Assembly: GCF_002154225.1 (NCBI RefSeq)
Contig: NZ_MTSE01000011.1
Location: 62,001-126,000 of the forward strand
Origin: Hymenobacter crusticola
Lineage (GTDB): Bacteria > Bacteroidota > Bacteroidia > Cytophagales > Hymenobacteraceae
Length of the DNA stretch: 64,000 nucleotides
Direction: 5' to 3'
Below, piece by piece: positions 33,885 to 43,600 of the stretch; within the stretch, counting starts at the first letter, position 1, and each line of letters opens with the position of its first letter. The position numbers and the translations under genes were made by a program. A model generated the notes under the pieces. It saw only the letters and a program-made list of their open reading frames with translations. It was not told the DNA's origin and searched no databases.

Positions 33885-35180
33885 CTATAAGTGGTCGACA
33901 GCCGTATGCTGCGGGGCATTTTTTTCGCCAGATGGCTTAGCCGGTGCTACCGCCTGCAGGTACACGCGGAACGTAGTGCCCTCCCCTACCCTGCTATCTA
34001 CTTCAATATGGCCATTTTGCGACTGCACCAAGCGGTTGACGAGAAACAGGCCCACGCCCGTACCCGAGCTAGCCTGCGGATGAAAGCGCCGGAACAGTTG
34101 AAACAGCTCTTTGCCGTGCACCTGCATATTCATACCTAGGCCATTGTCGCTTACCTCCAGCACGGGTTGGCCGGCAGCCAGGTAGGTGCATACCTGCACG
34201 CGCGCCGGCCGCTCGGGGTGCCGATACTTCAGGGAGTTGGCCAGCAGGTTGAGCAGAATTGTGCGCAGGTTGCTGCGTACATACGTCAGTTCGGGCAAGG
34301 CGCTAAAGTCGGTTTGTACGTCAGCTTGCGCGGCTTGCAGCTGCGGACGCAGGGTTTGCAACACTTGGTTGGCGAGTTCGGCTACTCGCACGGGCTCGGC
34401 TATTAGCGTCCCCGATTGACGCGCCACCTGTACCACATCCGACAAATCGGTGATGGTAGTAGTGAGGGCACGCAACGAGTCGTCCAGCAACTGCCAGATT
34501 TGCGCCGCATCTGGGTCGTTGACGGTAGCCGTGCGGTGCAGTTCCTCGAACAGACCGCGCAGGTTATGCACTGGCTGCCGCAGGTCGTGGGAGGCCGCGT
34601 ACACAAAGTTGTCGAGGTCAGCGTTGGTACGGGCTAGCTCTTGGTTGGTCGTGGCCAGCTCCTGGTTGGTAAGCGTAAGCAGCTTGTTCTGGTGGTTGAT
34701 TTGCTGCCGCGCCTCCGTCAGGCTTTCCACGGAAGCACGCAGCTGCTGGTTTACTTCTTGCAGCTCCTGATGATGGCGCGCCACGCCCTGGCGCCATTCA
34801 TTTTTCTCGATGGCGTGCATTACAGTTTTACACAACAACTCCTTGTCAAACTGTTGCTTCACCAAATAATCTAAAGCACCACCGTTCAGCGCGTTAACCG
34901 CGAGCCGTTCGTTACCGCCGCCAGTAATCATCACAACGCATAGGCTGTCGGCCGGCGCTAGGTCCCGTAGTTCTTTCAGCAGCGTGAGGCCGTCGGTATC
35001 CAGTAGGTTGTAATCGAGCAATACGCAGTCAGGACGCAGGGCCTGGAATTGGGCAAGAGCCTCTTCGCCAGAGCCGGCTTCGTACGTTTGAAAGGTCGCA
35101 CAATCTGCATGTTTGCTCAAGTACCGCTTATAGAGCATGCGGTCCTGCTCGCTGTCGTCAACGAGTAAAATCTTTTTCAC
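33885..35180 (-). CDS. Receiver-histidine kinase hybrid (REC-HisKA-HATPase)
   Basis: 431 aa from GTG 35180, eight bases after the stop of the upstream receiver gene; the frame extends to 35225 but would overlap that gene. N-terminal receiver: VKKILLVDDSEQD, phospho-Asp in CVLLDYNLLDTDG, Lys in YLVKQ. A coiled coil rich in Gln/Asn follows (TLTNQELATTNQELARTNADLD), then H-box YAASHDLRQPVHNLRGL, N-box NLLANSLKYRHP and SGTGVGLFLVNRL. REC-first kinases are usually fed by an upstream kinase, here plausibly the phytochrome. It ends the operon; no DNA-binding output is encoded. Cytosolic. Confidence 0.92.
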   Translation of the reverse strand: MKKILLVDDSEQDRMLYKRYLSKHADCATFQTYEAGSGEEALAQFQALRPDCVLLDYNLLDTDGLTLLKELRDLAPADSLCVVMITGGGNERLAVNALNGGALDYLVKQQFDKELLCKTVMHAIEKNEWRQGVARHHQELQEVNQQLRASVESLTEARQQINHQNKLLTLTNQELATTNQELARTNADLDNFVYAASHDLRQPVHNLRGLFEELHRTATVNDPDAAQIWQLLDDSLRALTTTITDLSDVVQVARQSGTLIAEPVRVAELANQVLQTLRPQLQAAQADVQTDFSALPELTYVRSNLRTILLNLLANSLKYRHPERPARVQVCTYLAAGQPVLEVSDNGLGMNMQVHGKELFQLFRRFHPQASSGTGVGLFLVNRLVQSQNGHIEVDSRVGEGTTFRVYLQAVAPAKPSGEKNAPQHTAVDHL

Positions 35181-35188
35181 CAAGCAAG

Positions 35189-35635
35189 CTAATTCACCGA
35201 CGGCAACTCCGCCGTGTCCAACCAATAATGAATTGTCAATCGAATTTTCTCCTCCAACGCGGCATACTCAATCGGCTTAGTCAAGTAGCTGTTGGCACCT
35301 AGCTGATAGCAATCCTCGATGTCGCGAATGCTGGAAGAAGTGCTAAAAATAATAACCGGGATAGAATGTAGCCGCGGATCTTGCTTGAGCACGCTGAGCA
35401 CAGCCCGCCCGTCGGTGCCGGGCAGGTTCAGGTCAAGCAGCACAATGGCGGGTAGCGTTTGTGGCCAGCCAATAGCCTTACCATAACCTTGTAGGTACTC
35501 CAAAGCTTGGTCACCATCTTCGCAACGCAGCACGGGGTTCCGGAGTGCATGTTTGCGGAAAGCGCGGCCCAACGCCGTGAAGTCCTCGGCACTGTCCTCT
35601 ACTACTAGAACGGGTTTGAGGAGCGAAGAAGCCAT
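35189..35635 (-). CDS. Single-domain response regulator (Rcp1-like)
   Basis: 148 aa from ATG 35635; the frame extends to 35740 only by running into the phytochrome gene. Receiver core: VLVVEDSAED, phospho-Asp in AIVLLDLNLPGTDGRAVL, Thr/Ser switch in VIIFSTSSS, Lys in YLTKPIEY. The pattern with DIEDCYQLGANSYLTKP is that of receivers partnered with phytochromes (Rcp1 of Cph1). It starts four bases after the bphP stop. It is the likely direct phospho-acceptor and has no output domain. Confidence 0.92.
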   Translation of the reverse strand: MASSLLKPVLVVEDSAEDFTALGRAFRKHALRNPVLRCEDGDQALEYLQGYGKAIGWPQTLPAIVLLDLNLPGTDGRAVLSVLKQDPRLHSIPVIIFSTSSSIRDIEDCYQLGANSYLTKPIEYAALEEKIRLTIHYWLDTAELPSVN

Positions 35636-35639
35636 GTAT

Positions 35640-37940
35640 TTATAGGTGTTTGGATACTGAAAAGTAAAATGTGGCACCTTGCCCCAAGGCAGATTCCACC
35701 CATAGGGTGCCGCCGTGTTTTTCAACCATTTTTTTGGCAATAGCTAACCCCGCGCCCGTACCTCCGCCGTATTTATCTTGGCCATGTAGCCGTTTAAATA
35801 ACTTGAAAATACTCTCGTGGTGCTTGGGGTCAATGCCAATGCCATTGTCACGTACGTAAAACACGTGAAAATCATCATGGTTCACAAGCCTTTTCTGTTC
35901 AGCTTCGTTTTCAGAAATTGTTCCGATGACGACCTGCTTCTCAAGTTCGTTGCTATAACGCATGGCATTGGTTAACAAGTTATTGAAAACCTCCTGCATT
36001 CTTACCCGGTCACAGCGCACGGTGGGCAATGGCCGAATTATATCTACCGTGGTCAGGGTTTGCTCAAGACGCGGTGCAAGCAGCTCCAGTACGCCAGTCA
36101 GCAACTCATTTATATCTGTTTCTTCTACCACTAGTTCCAGGCGGCCCACGCGAGAAAGCTGGAGCAGCGACTCAATCAGCCCTTCCATACGCTGGCTCAG
36201 CCGCACCAGCGTTTGCAGCTTGGACACGCCGTCTTCGTCGAGCTTATCTGCGTAATCTTCGAGCAGGAACAGCGAGTAGTTGTGAATGCCCCGAAGCGGC
36301 TCTTTGAGGTCGTGGGAAGCTACGTAGGCAAAGGAATCGAGCTCGTCATTGCTGCGCTCCAGTTCCGCATTGAGGCGGCCTAGGCTAGCTGCCCGGGTTT
36401 GCAGCTCATTAAATACCTTTAGGCGCACGTCGGAAATATGCAGGCGAATCTCGTTGGCGGCGTCAATCTCGACTTGCTTCCACGGCGTTGCCGCGTTTTC
36501 TACCAGTTGCTTCCAGGCTTCAAACGACTGCCGCGGCGACAGGAAGACTTGGCCATCACTGAGGGTTTCCACTTTTTGATGCTGCCCAGCCCAGGTCACC
36601 GACTGAATAACTTCGGGCCGGAACCAAATGATATAGTTACCTGGGGCATCGGCTAGCGAAATAGCAAGGATACCACTGGCCGTAGCCCGAATCGATAAGC
36701 CTGCCGGATTCTGCTGAACGTAGGAATTCGTGTAAAAAAGATCCGTCGATGCATTCTCCTGCAACCAGTCGAGTAGGTCCTGAACCTGACTTTTCGTGGG
36801 CGTATTACCGAGGGTAATAATCTCGTCATCAAAGCAGATGGCCGCGCCGCCGCAGTCGAATACGTGTAGCAGGTTGGTTTCGTGCTTGTAGAGCCCTTCG
36901 ACAAAGTTGGCGTTGCTGGATACATGCTCGAGTAGGTGCACTTGGCTCTCGCGGATGCGCAGCTGGTACTCCTGCTGGTCGTGCTGCTCCTTGGTTTTGA
37001 TAAGGGCCGAGAACGTCTTGCCAATAAACTGGCACAAATCGCGAATCTCGTAGCTCACCAGCTTGGGCGTGCGATGATGGCAGGTGATCATGCCCCACAG
37101 CTGCCCATCTTTCACGAGCGAAATGGTCATAGTGGCAGCCGAGCCCATGTTGTGCAGGTACTGCAGGTGAATCGGCGACACGCTACGCAGCACCGAGTAC
37201 GTCATATCGGGGGGCCGATTGGTACGCGGGTTGTTCACTGGCACGAGCCGCGCCGGCTTGTAGGAAGCATCCGGAATAAAACGCAGCCAGTTTTTTAGGT
37301 ACATGGCCCTAGCCTGCTTCGGAATATCGGTGGCGGGGTAATGCAGCCCTAACCACGTATCGAGGTCTTCATGCTTGGCTTCGGCAATGATTTCGCCGCT
37401 TTCGTCTTCGGCAAAGCGGTAGATGGCCACCCGGTCGAAGTTGGTGAGGCCCCGCACTTGCTCCACCGTATACTGGCAGAAGGTGAGCACCTTATCGGCG
37501 GCCAGCATCTTTCCCAGCGCCTCGTTCAGCATCGACAAGTCGACTCCGCTTGCTGGGCTCTCTACCACCGGCTCAAACTCCAGCCACAGCAGCTTGTCGT
37601 GGCGGTGTAGAATAATCTTGTAAAAGGGATGCTCAGCCACGTGTTCGAGGCGCGCGCCCAGCAGCTTCGCATTTTCCGTAAGGCCTGCTTGCAACTGCTG
37701 AATTTCGGCCACGCACGCTGGTCCTAGCAGCCGGTCGAGGCCGGCCCCGACCAGTTCTTCGGCAGGAATACCGAGGAGGGCCAACGTATTTTCACTTGCC
37801 TGCACAATGCGCAAGGTTTGCTCGTGCAAGCACAGCAAGAAACCATACGGCTGGATAGCACCCGGAATATGAATAGGCTCCCGGTCGCAGTTTGTTAAGT
37901 TGATCTCAGCGTTCAGCAGGCGCTCGTCGGTATGATTCAT
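35640..37940 (-). CDS. bphP: Bacteriophytochrome histidine kinase
   Basis: 766 aa from ATG 37940; the longer frame is a shadow over bphO. Domains: N-terminal extension with biliverdin-binding Cys18 (INLTNCDREPIHIPGAIQPYG), PAS about 20-130, GAF about 145-315 with PATDIP (Asp205) and CHHRTP (His288-His289), PHY with the tongue motif SPRQSFEAW (about 468-475), HisKA with His543 (YVASHDLKEPLRG), and HATPase (NNLLTNAMRYSN, GGGTGAGLAIAKKMVEKHGG). All chromophore residues for a red/far-red switch are present. Its start overlaps the bphO stop as ATGA. It should signal to the receiver encoded next. Confidence 0.96.
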   Translation of the reverse strand: MNHTDERLLNAEINLTNCDREPIHIPGAIQPYGFLLCLHEQTLRIVQASENTLALLGIPAEELVGAGLDRLLGPACVAEIQQLQAGLTENAKLLGARLEHVAEHPFYKIILHRHDKLLWLEFEPVVESPASGVDLSMLNEALGKMLAADKVLTFCQYTVEQVRGLTNFDRVAIYRFAEDESGEIIAEAKHEDLDTWLGLHYPATDIPKQARAMYLKNWLRFIPDASYKPARLVPVNNPRTNRPPDMTYSVLRSVSPIHLQYLHNMGSAATMTISLVKDGQLWGMITCHHRTPKLVSYEIRDLCQFIGKTFSALIKTKEQHDQQEYQLRIRESQVHLLEHVSSNANFVEGLYKHETNLLHVFDCGGAAICFDDEIITLGNTPTKSQVQDLLDWLQENASTDLFYTNSYVQQNPAGLSIRATASGILAISLADAPGNYIIWFRPEVIQSVTWAGQHQKVETLSDGQVFLSPRQSFEAWKQLVENAATPWKQVEIDAANEIRLHISDVRLKVFNELQTRAASLGRLNAELERSNDELDSFAYVASHDLKEPLRGIHNYSLFLLEDYADKLDEDGVSKLQTLVRLSQRMEGLIESLLQLSRVGRLELVVEETDINELLTGVLELLAPRLEQTLTTVDIIRPLPTVRCDRVRMQEVFNNLLTNAMRYSNELEKQVVIGTISENEAEQKRLVNHDDFHVFYVRDNGIGIDPKHHESIFKLFKRLHGQDKYGGGTGAGLAIAKKMVEKHGGTLWVESALGQGATFYFSVSKHL

Positions 37941-38503
37941 GGTTGCTGGAGCCAGGCTTCTAAGTGTTGAAACGTGCGACTGGCCGATTGCACAATCTCG
38001 TCGTGGTTGGTTTCGGTGGCAGCCTGCGTCAGTAAAGAACAGAAAGACTTCCACATCGGGCCGGTTTGCTCGCCGTACCCCTTGAAGTAGGTACGGGTCG
38101 GAATGCCGGCTTTGGCTAGCTGCCGGGCAATTACCTGTCCGCCGAGCGTAGAGCCCTCCAGTACGTACATGGCCCCGAGTAGTTGAGGCCACGTTTGCAA
38201 CGGTGGCATAGCAGGGCAGCGCGGCAAGCTAGCGGCAGGCACTTGCAAATCTTGCAGGATCAGATGCGCACGGGAGCGGCGCTCTATCTCCCAAGCTTCC
38301 GGCAACGCATGTTGCCAAAGCTGCTCCTCATAGGGTTGCAGAAACCCGTACAGCTTTCTCAGGAAGTGTTCCGTTGCCTCCCGCGATGGGACGCCCGCCG
38401 TCAATTCTTGATTGAAGCTATTCTGCTCCAACGCATCGTGGTACGGACGCGTTTCGGAGCGCAGACGTTGAAGAATTTCGGGTACGCTAGAAGAAGAAAG
38501 CAT
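37937..38503 (-). CDS. bphO: Heme oxygenase (biliverdin-forming)
   Basis: 188 aa from ATG 38503; upstream frame sequence is hydrophobic but not homologous. The proximal heme ligand is His22 in RSETRPYHDALEQNSFN, and the distal-helix region is LLGAMYVLEGSTLGGQVIARQL. Such heme oxygenases open heme to biliverdin IXalpha, the chromophore of the phytochrome. The stop overlaps the bphP start by four bases (ATGA), so the chromophore-making and chromophore-binding proteins are translationally coupled. First gene of the four-gene light operon. Confidence 0.95.
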   Translation of the reverse strand: MLSSSSVPEILQRLRSETRPYHDALEQNSFNQELTAGVPSREATEHFLRKLYGFLQPYEEQLWQHALPEAWEIERRSRAHLILQDLQVPAASLPRCPAMPPLQTWPQLLGAMYVLEGSTLGGQVIARQLAKAGIPTRTYFKGYGEQTGPMWKSFCSLLTQAATETNHDEIVQSASRTFQHLEAWLQQP

Positions 38504-38563
38504 GCAAAGAATAAACGAAGCCAAGCAAAGGCCCGGCAGAAAAAGCAGCCAAGAGAGAAACCG

Positions 38564-38571
38564 CAAATTTA
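38564..38571 (-). promoter_or_regulatory. -7-like box upstream of bphO
   Basis: On the minus strand TAAATTTG matches TAnnTTTG, 60 bases before the bphO start. A TTG lies only 14 bases further upstream, shorter than the usual -33/-7 spacing, so the call is tentative. Confidence 0.4.
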
Positions 38572-38808
38572 CCAGCTGCGCGTGACAACACCCTAACATG
38601 TTTGGCCGGTTTGAGTTTCACTTCTACCCTGCCAAGCAAGCAACTTTCACCTGCAAAGGAGAAACCACTTTTGACAAGCTCATCTGTGACCTGGCAGCAG
38701 AAAAGAAACCTAGGCTGCCAGGAAAAGACGACGGCTATGCAGAGATGAAGGAAGCGACTTGTACACTTACCAGCTTGTCATCCAGGATAAGTATTACTAC
38801 GGATAACG

Positions 38809-38840
38809 AAAAGGCCTTCCGCAGCTGCGGAAGGCCTTTT
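38809..38840. terminator. Perfect palindromic terminator
   Basis: 32-base perfect palindrome with 16-base arms (AAAAGGCCTTCCGCAG), T runs on both sides. It lies in the 512-base gap between susD of the second pair and bphO. The rest of that gap shows no convincing gene. Confidence 0.8.
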
Positions 38841-39015
38841 GTATGGTATAGGAAGTCAGCTTGGAAAGCTATGTGTACCCATCTGTTCGCTAGGAACCTA
38901 CTTACTAGCTAAACGCCCCACTCTACCACGTGTAAAGCAGGGCGCTAGCCTACGTGATGTTTAGCGATGAACCTAGGTGCTTTGGCTTATGAAAGCACGT
39001 CCGCCTATGCGTTAA

Positions 39016-40632
39016 TTACAAATAGCCTGGATTCTGGGGTAGTTTCCAACTCTGAGCGTCATTCAGCGAGATAGGTAGCAGGGGCATCGGGTTTACCGAG
39101 GTTTCGGTTGCAACGTGCGATGCAGCCCGAGCCCGTACATCAGCTGGCAGGGTGCTCAGGTAGCGGCCCGTGCGAACCAGGTCCCAAAAACGAAGCGACT
39201 CCTCGCCAAACTCGACCCGGCGCTCGTGCCAGATGGCGTTGAGCAGGGCCGAACCCGACAGGCTAGGTGAGAGGTCGGGCAAGGCATTAGCGGGCGTGTT
39301 AGCGGGCTCATAGGCCAGTGAACCAATCGTGGTGCCCGGAGGACGAGTGGATTTTTTGGCGCGTTGCCGCACTTGGTTTACTAAGCCAATAGCTTCACCG
39401 CTCTTATTAAGCTGCGCGGCCGCTTCGGCTTTCATCAGCAGGATGTCGGCGTAGCGAATTTTACGGATGTTCTGGGGGCCCGACTCCGGGGCGTTGGGGG
39501 CGATAATGGCCGCCTTGCGGTTGAAGTAGCCAGTAGCATTCTGCGTGATATCAACGGGGTTGAGGATACCCAGCACAATGTCGTTGTTTTTGATAATCGT
39601 GACTTCCTTGCGCGGGTCGTTAGGCTCAAACTCGTCTACCAAGCTCTGCGTGGGGTTATTAAATCCGTAGCCAAACGTCTTGCGGTTATTCTGAAAAATA
39701 TTGTTAGTCGTACCTACCGAGATAGGGCCGTAGCCGTCGTTGGAGGTCGCGAACTGAATCTCGAACAGCGACTCGCTGCTATTCTCGCCAATCTCCTGGT
39801 GAATGGCCGCGTAATTGGCCAGCAGGCTGTACTGACCCGACGAGATGATGGTGCTCGTGATGTCGTACACTTCCTGCCAGGTGTGGTTGTTGCCATTCAC
39901 GGTGCCCAGCTGGTACATGATGGCGCGGGCTAGGTAGCCGTTGGCGGCGCCCTTGGTGGCCCGGCCTAGGTCGGCGCCCGCGTAGGCGCTCTTCTCGGGC
40001 AGCAGGGTAGCAGCGGCCTTCAGGTCCTTCTCGATGAAAGCGTAGGTCTCGGCAATGGTAGCGCGGCTTACGTTGGACGCCTCGGCGGGCGTCACGGTCT
40101 TCTCAAATAGCGGCACGCCGCCGAAGCCTTTCACCAAGTTGAAGTAGAAATACGCCCGCAGAAACAAGGCTTCGCCCTTCAAGCGCGATTTCAGCCCCGC
40201 GTCAATAGTACCAGCATCGATGTTGTTAATGACCGTATTAGCCCGCGCAATACCCGTAAAGCTGTGTACCCACAGCGTGGTAACGGTCTGGTTGGACGGC
40301 GGAATGTTCCAGGTTTTGAGTTCGATGAGGGGCAGAAAGTCGCTGGCCGAGCTGCCTCCTTTTTCGGAATCATCGGTCATCAGGTCCCCAAACATCCATT
40401 CGTAAGTCTGAGCTACGTACTGGCCGCTCGGGTCGCCCCACTTGGGCCCCTGGTCCCAGGCGGTCACGTCGTACACGGCGTTGATGGCCTGTACGGCATT
40501 GGTGGGGTCTTTGAAGAGATTATCCTGGGTAGTGGTACCTAGGGGCTCTTTGTCCAGAAAGTCTTTGCAGCCCGGAGCAAGAGCAGTAGTGAGCAGTAGG
40601 CCGAGCAATATGGCGGCGCGAGTGGGTTTCAT
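39016..40632 (-). CDS. SusD-like lipoprotein (sigma-controlled pair)
   Basis: 538 aa. Lipobox LLTTALAPGC then KDFLDKEPLGTTTQDNLFKDP, the common SusD opening. Core: RLKGEALFLRAYFYFNLVKGFGGVPLF; C-terminal IRYADILLMKAEAAAQLNKSGEAIGLVNQVRQRAKKS and IWHERRVEFGEESLRFWDLVRTGRYL. Surface glycan-binding partner of the SusC encoded 24 bases upstream. No glycoside hydrolase gene accompanies the pair, so the imported molecule cannot be guessed. Confidence 0.94.
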   Translation of the reverse strand: MKPTRAAILLGLLLTTALAPGCKDFLDKEPLGTTTQDNLFKDPTNAVQAINAVYDVTAWDQGPKWGDPSGQYVAQTYEWMFGDLMTDDSEKGGSSASDFLPLIELKTWNIPPSNQTVTTLWVHSFTGIARANTVINNIDAGTIDAGLKSRLKGEALFLRAYFYFNLVKGFGGVPLFEKTVTPAEASNVSRATIAETYAFIEKDLKAAATLLPEKSAYAGADLGRATKGAANGYLARAIMYQLGTVNGNNHTWQEVYDITSTIISSGQYSLLANYAAIHQEIGENSSESLFEIQFATSNDGYGPISVGTTNNIFQNNRKTFGYGFNNPTQSLVDEFEPNDPRKEVTIIKNNDIVLGILNPVDITQNATGYFNRKAAIIAPNAPESGPQNIRKIRYADILLMKAEAAAQLNKSGEAIGLVNQVRQRAKKSTRPPGTTIGSLAYEPANTPANALPDLSPSLSGSALLNAIWHERRVEFGEESLRFWDLVRTGRYLSTLPADVRARAASHVATETSVNPMPLLPISLNDAQSWKLPQNPGYL

Positions 40633-40656
40633 ATAAAGCGGGAAGGAAAAAGCTGA

Positions 40657-43600
40657 TTAAAACTGCACGTTGAAGCCCAAGCGGTAGGTGCGCGCCTGCG
40701 GGTAGTTACCGTAGTCCACGCCGTACGACAGGGGGTTGTTGTAGTTAGCTACGGTCGATATTTCGGGGTCGTAGCCCGTGTACTTGGTGAGGGTGAACAC
40801 GTTATCAACCGAGGCAAACACCCGGGCACCTTTCACCTGAACCTTGTCTAGCAGTGCCTTAGGCAGCGTGTAGCCTAGCTCCATGTTGCGGGCGCGTAGG
40901 TAGCTCGCGTCCTCCACGTAGCGGCTGCTAAAGCGGTCGTTGCCGTTGGTGTCGGTCGAGGTCACGCGGGGCTGGTTACTGTTGGGGTTGCTGGGCGTCC
41001 AGCGGTCCATGCGGTTCGCGTAGAAATTGCTCCACACACCCACAAAGTCGGCCGATTTCGACAGGTTGAAGGCCCCGCCGTTGATAACTTCGGCGCCCTG
41101 CACGCCGTAGAGCAACATCCGGAAGTCGAAGCCCGAGTAGTTCAGGTTCAGCGAGGCGCCATAGCTGAAGTTAGGCGTGCCGCTGCCTAGGTACGTGTTG
41201 TCGGAAGCCGTGATGGTGCCGTCGCCGTTCGTATCCTGGTAGCGCACATCGCCGGGCTTGGCCCCGGGCTGCACCAGCCCACCAGCGGCATTTTTGTACG
41301 CGTCAATTTCGCCCTGATTGTGAAACACGCCCTGGGCTTTCAAGCCGTAGTAGAAGGCTATTTCGCGGCCTACGTCGGTAAGGGTAGTATTGCCGATTTG
41401 CGGGAGCACATTGCCAGCAGCAATGGCATTACCGCCCCCTAGGCTGGTTACTTCGTTGTTGATTTTAGTGAAGTTAACCCCTACGTTGTACTGCAGCTTG
41501 CCAATGGCATTACGGTAGCTCAGCGCCAGCTCTAGGCCACGGTTGCGCAGCGAACCTACGTTGGCAGGAGCAGGAGCCTGCCCCACGTAATCGGGCACCG
41601 GCGACAAGGCAATCATGTCCTTGGTGCGGCGCTCAAAATAGTCGGCCGTAAGCGTCAGCTTGCTATTAAAAAACTCGGCATCAAGGCCCACGTCGGTGGT
41701 GATGGCCGTTTCCCACTTCAGGTCCGGGTTGTTAATTTGGCTGATGGCCAAGCCGGGAGCGGCCACTCCGTTGAAGGAGTAGATCTGGTTGTTACGCGCT
41801 ACCGAGGCGTAGCCGTAGTTGGGGGCAGCGTTCTGGTTGCCTACCTCGCCGTAGCTAGTCCGTAGCTTCAGCACTGATAAGTAGCTTACATCCTTGAGGA
41901 ACTGCTCATTGGAGATGTTCCAGGCCGCCCCTACCGACGGGAACGTGCCGGTACGCACTGGCCCGAGGAATTTCGACGTCTGGTCGAAGCGCAACGTACC
42001 CGTCACGAGGTAACGGTCGCGGAAGTTATAGTTAGCCCGGCCGAAGTAAGAGGATAAGCTACCATCGTACTGGCTGCTGCGCACCACATTGCCGGTGCTG
42101 CGCGAGGCCGAAGCGTATTGCAGCGAAGCATCAAGTGGCACGTTGTAAGCCGTGATGGAGATGCCGTTGCCGTAGCCGCGTTGCGCCTCCTGGCCTAGGG
42201 TAAAGGAGAGGTTACTGTTATCAGCAAACGTTTTGTTGTAGTTGAAGTAGTTCGACCACACCCAGCTCACGTTTTCGTTGCGCGTTTCGATGAGCGCGCT
42301 CTGGGCCCGCTGGTCTACTGGGCCAATGTAGTACTGCGGCTGGTATACTTTGGGGTGGTTGTTGAAGTAGTTAATGCCGAACGTGGAGCGGAACGACAAC
42401 CCCTTGAACAGCGAAATATCGAGGTAGCTGCTGGTGAATAGGTTGTTGTTCTGAAGCTTGTTATACTTCTGCTCGTCGAGGAGACGCGGCACGTTCAGCG
42501 CGTTGCGCGTGATAACGTCGTCGTTGTAAGTCCCATTGGGGCCGAACGGGTTGAGAACCGGGTTTATTTGCTGCGCATATTGCAGTATCGTGTAGGGCTG
42601 CGAGCCCCCCTGGCCATCGCCGCTGCCCGTCTGGTTGTTGTTGGTAAACGTAGCCGCCACGCCCGCCTTGATGCGCTTGGTGAGCACCACGTCGTCATTC
42701 ACCCGAATCACGAACTTCTTAAAGCCCGAATTCTTAATAATGCCGTTTTGCTGAAAGTAGCTGCCGCTCACGAGGTAGCGGTTTTGCTCGGAGCCGCCTG
42801 AGGCCGATAAACTGTAGTTGGTAATCAAGCCCTTCTGGGTTACCAAATCTTGGTAATCAACCCCTTCAGCATTAGTAGCAATGGCGTCTTGCAACCGTGC
42901 GCCGTAGTCGGGCAGCGGCTTCCCGGCGTTGGTGAAGGCCTCCGTCACGAGCGTCGAGTACTGGGCGGCGTTGGTGAGGGGCAACGTGTGCCGGATTTGC
43001 TGAAAGCCGGTGTAGCCAGAAAAGTTGAACTGCGTGGCGCCCGCCTTGCCGTGCTTGGTGGTGATCAGTACCACGCCGTTGGCCCCGCGCGAGCCGTAGA
43101 TAGCTGTGGCCGAAGCATCTTTCAAAATCTCGGTCGACTCGATGTCGGCGGGCAGCAAAAAGCCGATGTCGCTGGTCTGGATGCCGTCCACTACGTACAG
43201 CGGGTCGCTGTTGTTAATAGTGCCCACGCCCCGCACCCGAATGCGGGTGCCCGAGCCCGGCTGGCCGCTGTTGGAAGTCACTTCTACGCCGGCCACGCGG
43301 CCTTGCAGCGCCTGCACAGGGTCGGAGGTAGCTACTTGCGTGAGCTGCGCGCTGGTAACCGAGGCTACAGCGCCCGTAAGGTCACTTTTGCGGGCGGTGC
43401 CGTAGCCAATTACTACTACTTCGTTCAGGGCCTGCGTGTCTTCGGCCAGCGTCACGGTCAGGTTGCTGGTGGCGCCTGTTACGGGTACTTCTTTGCGTGT
43501 GAAGCCGACGAAGCTGAATACGAGTACGCTATTCTCGGGTGCTTGTAGGGTAAAGCTGCCGTCGGGGCCAGTGCCCGCGCCGATTGAAGTTCCCTTCACC

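Noticed and set aside
37941..38192. N-terminal extension of the phytochrome frame
   Set aside because: Overlaps the heme oxygenase gene; the PAS/Cys18 region begins at ATG 37940.
38598..38912. 104-codon open frame upstream of bphO (MFGRFEFHFYPAKQ...)
   Set aside because: A perfect terminator palindrome (38809-38840) lies inside it and the second half has no protein-like character.
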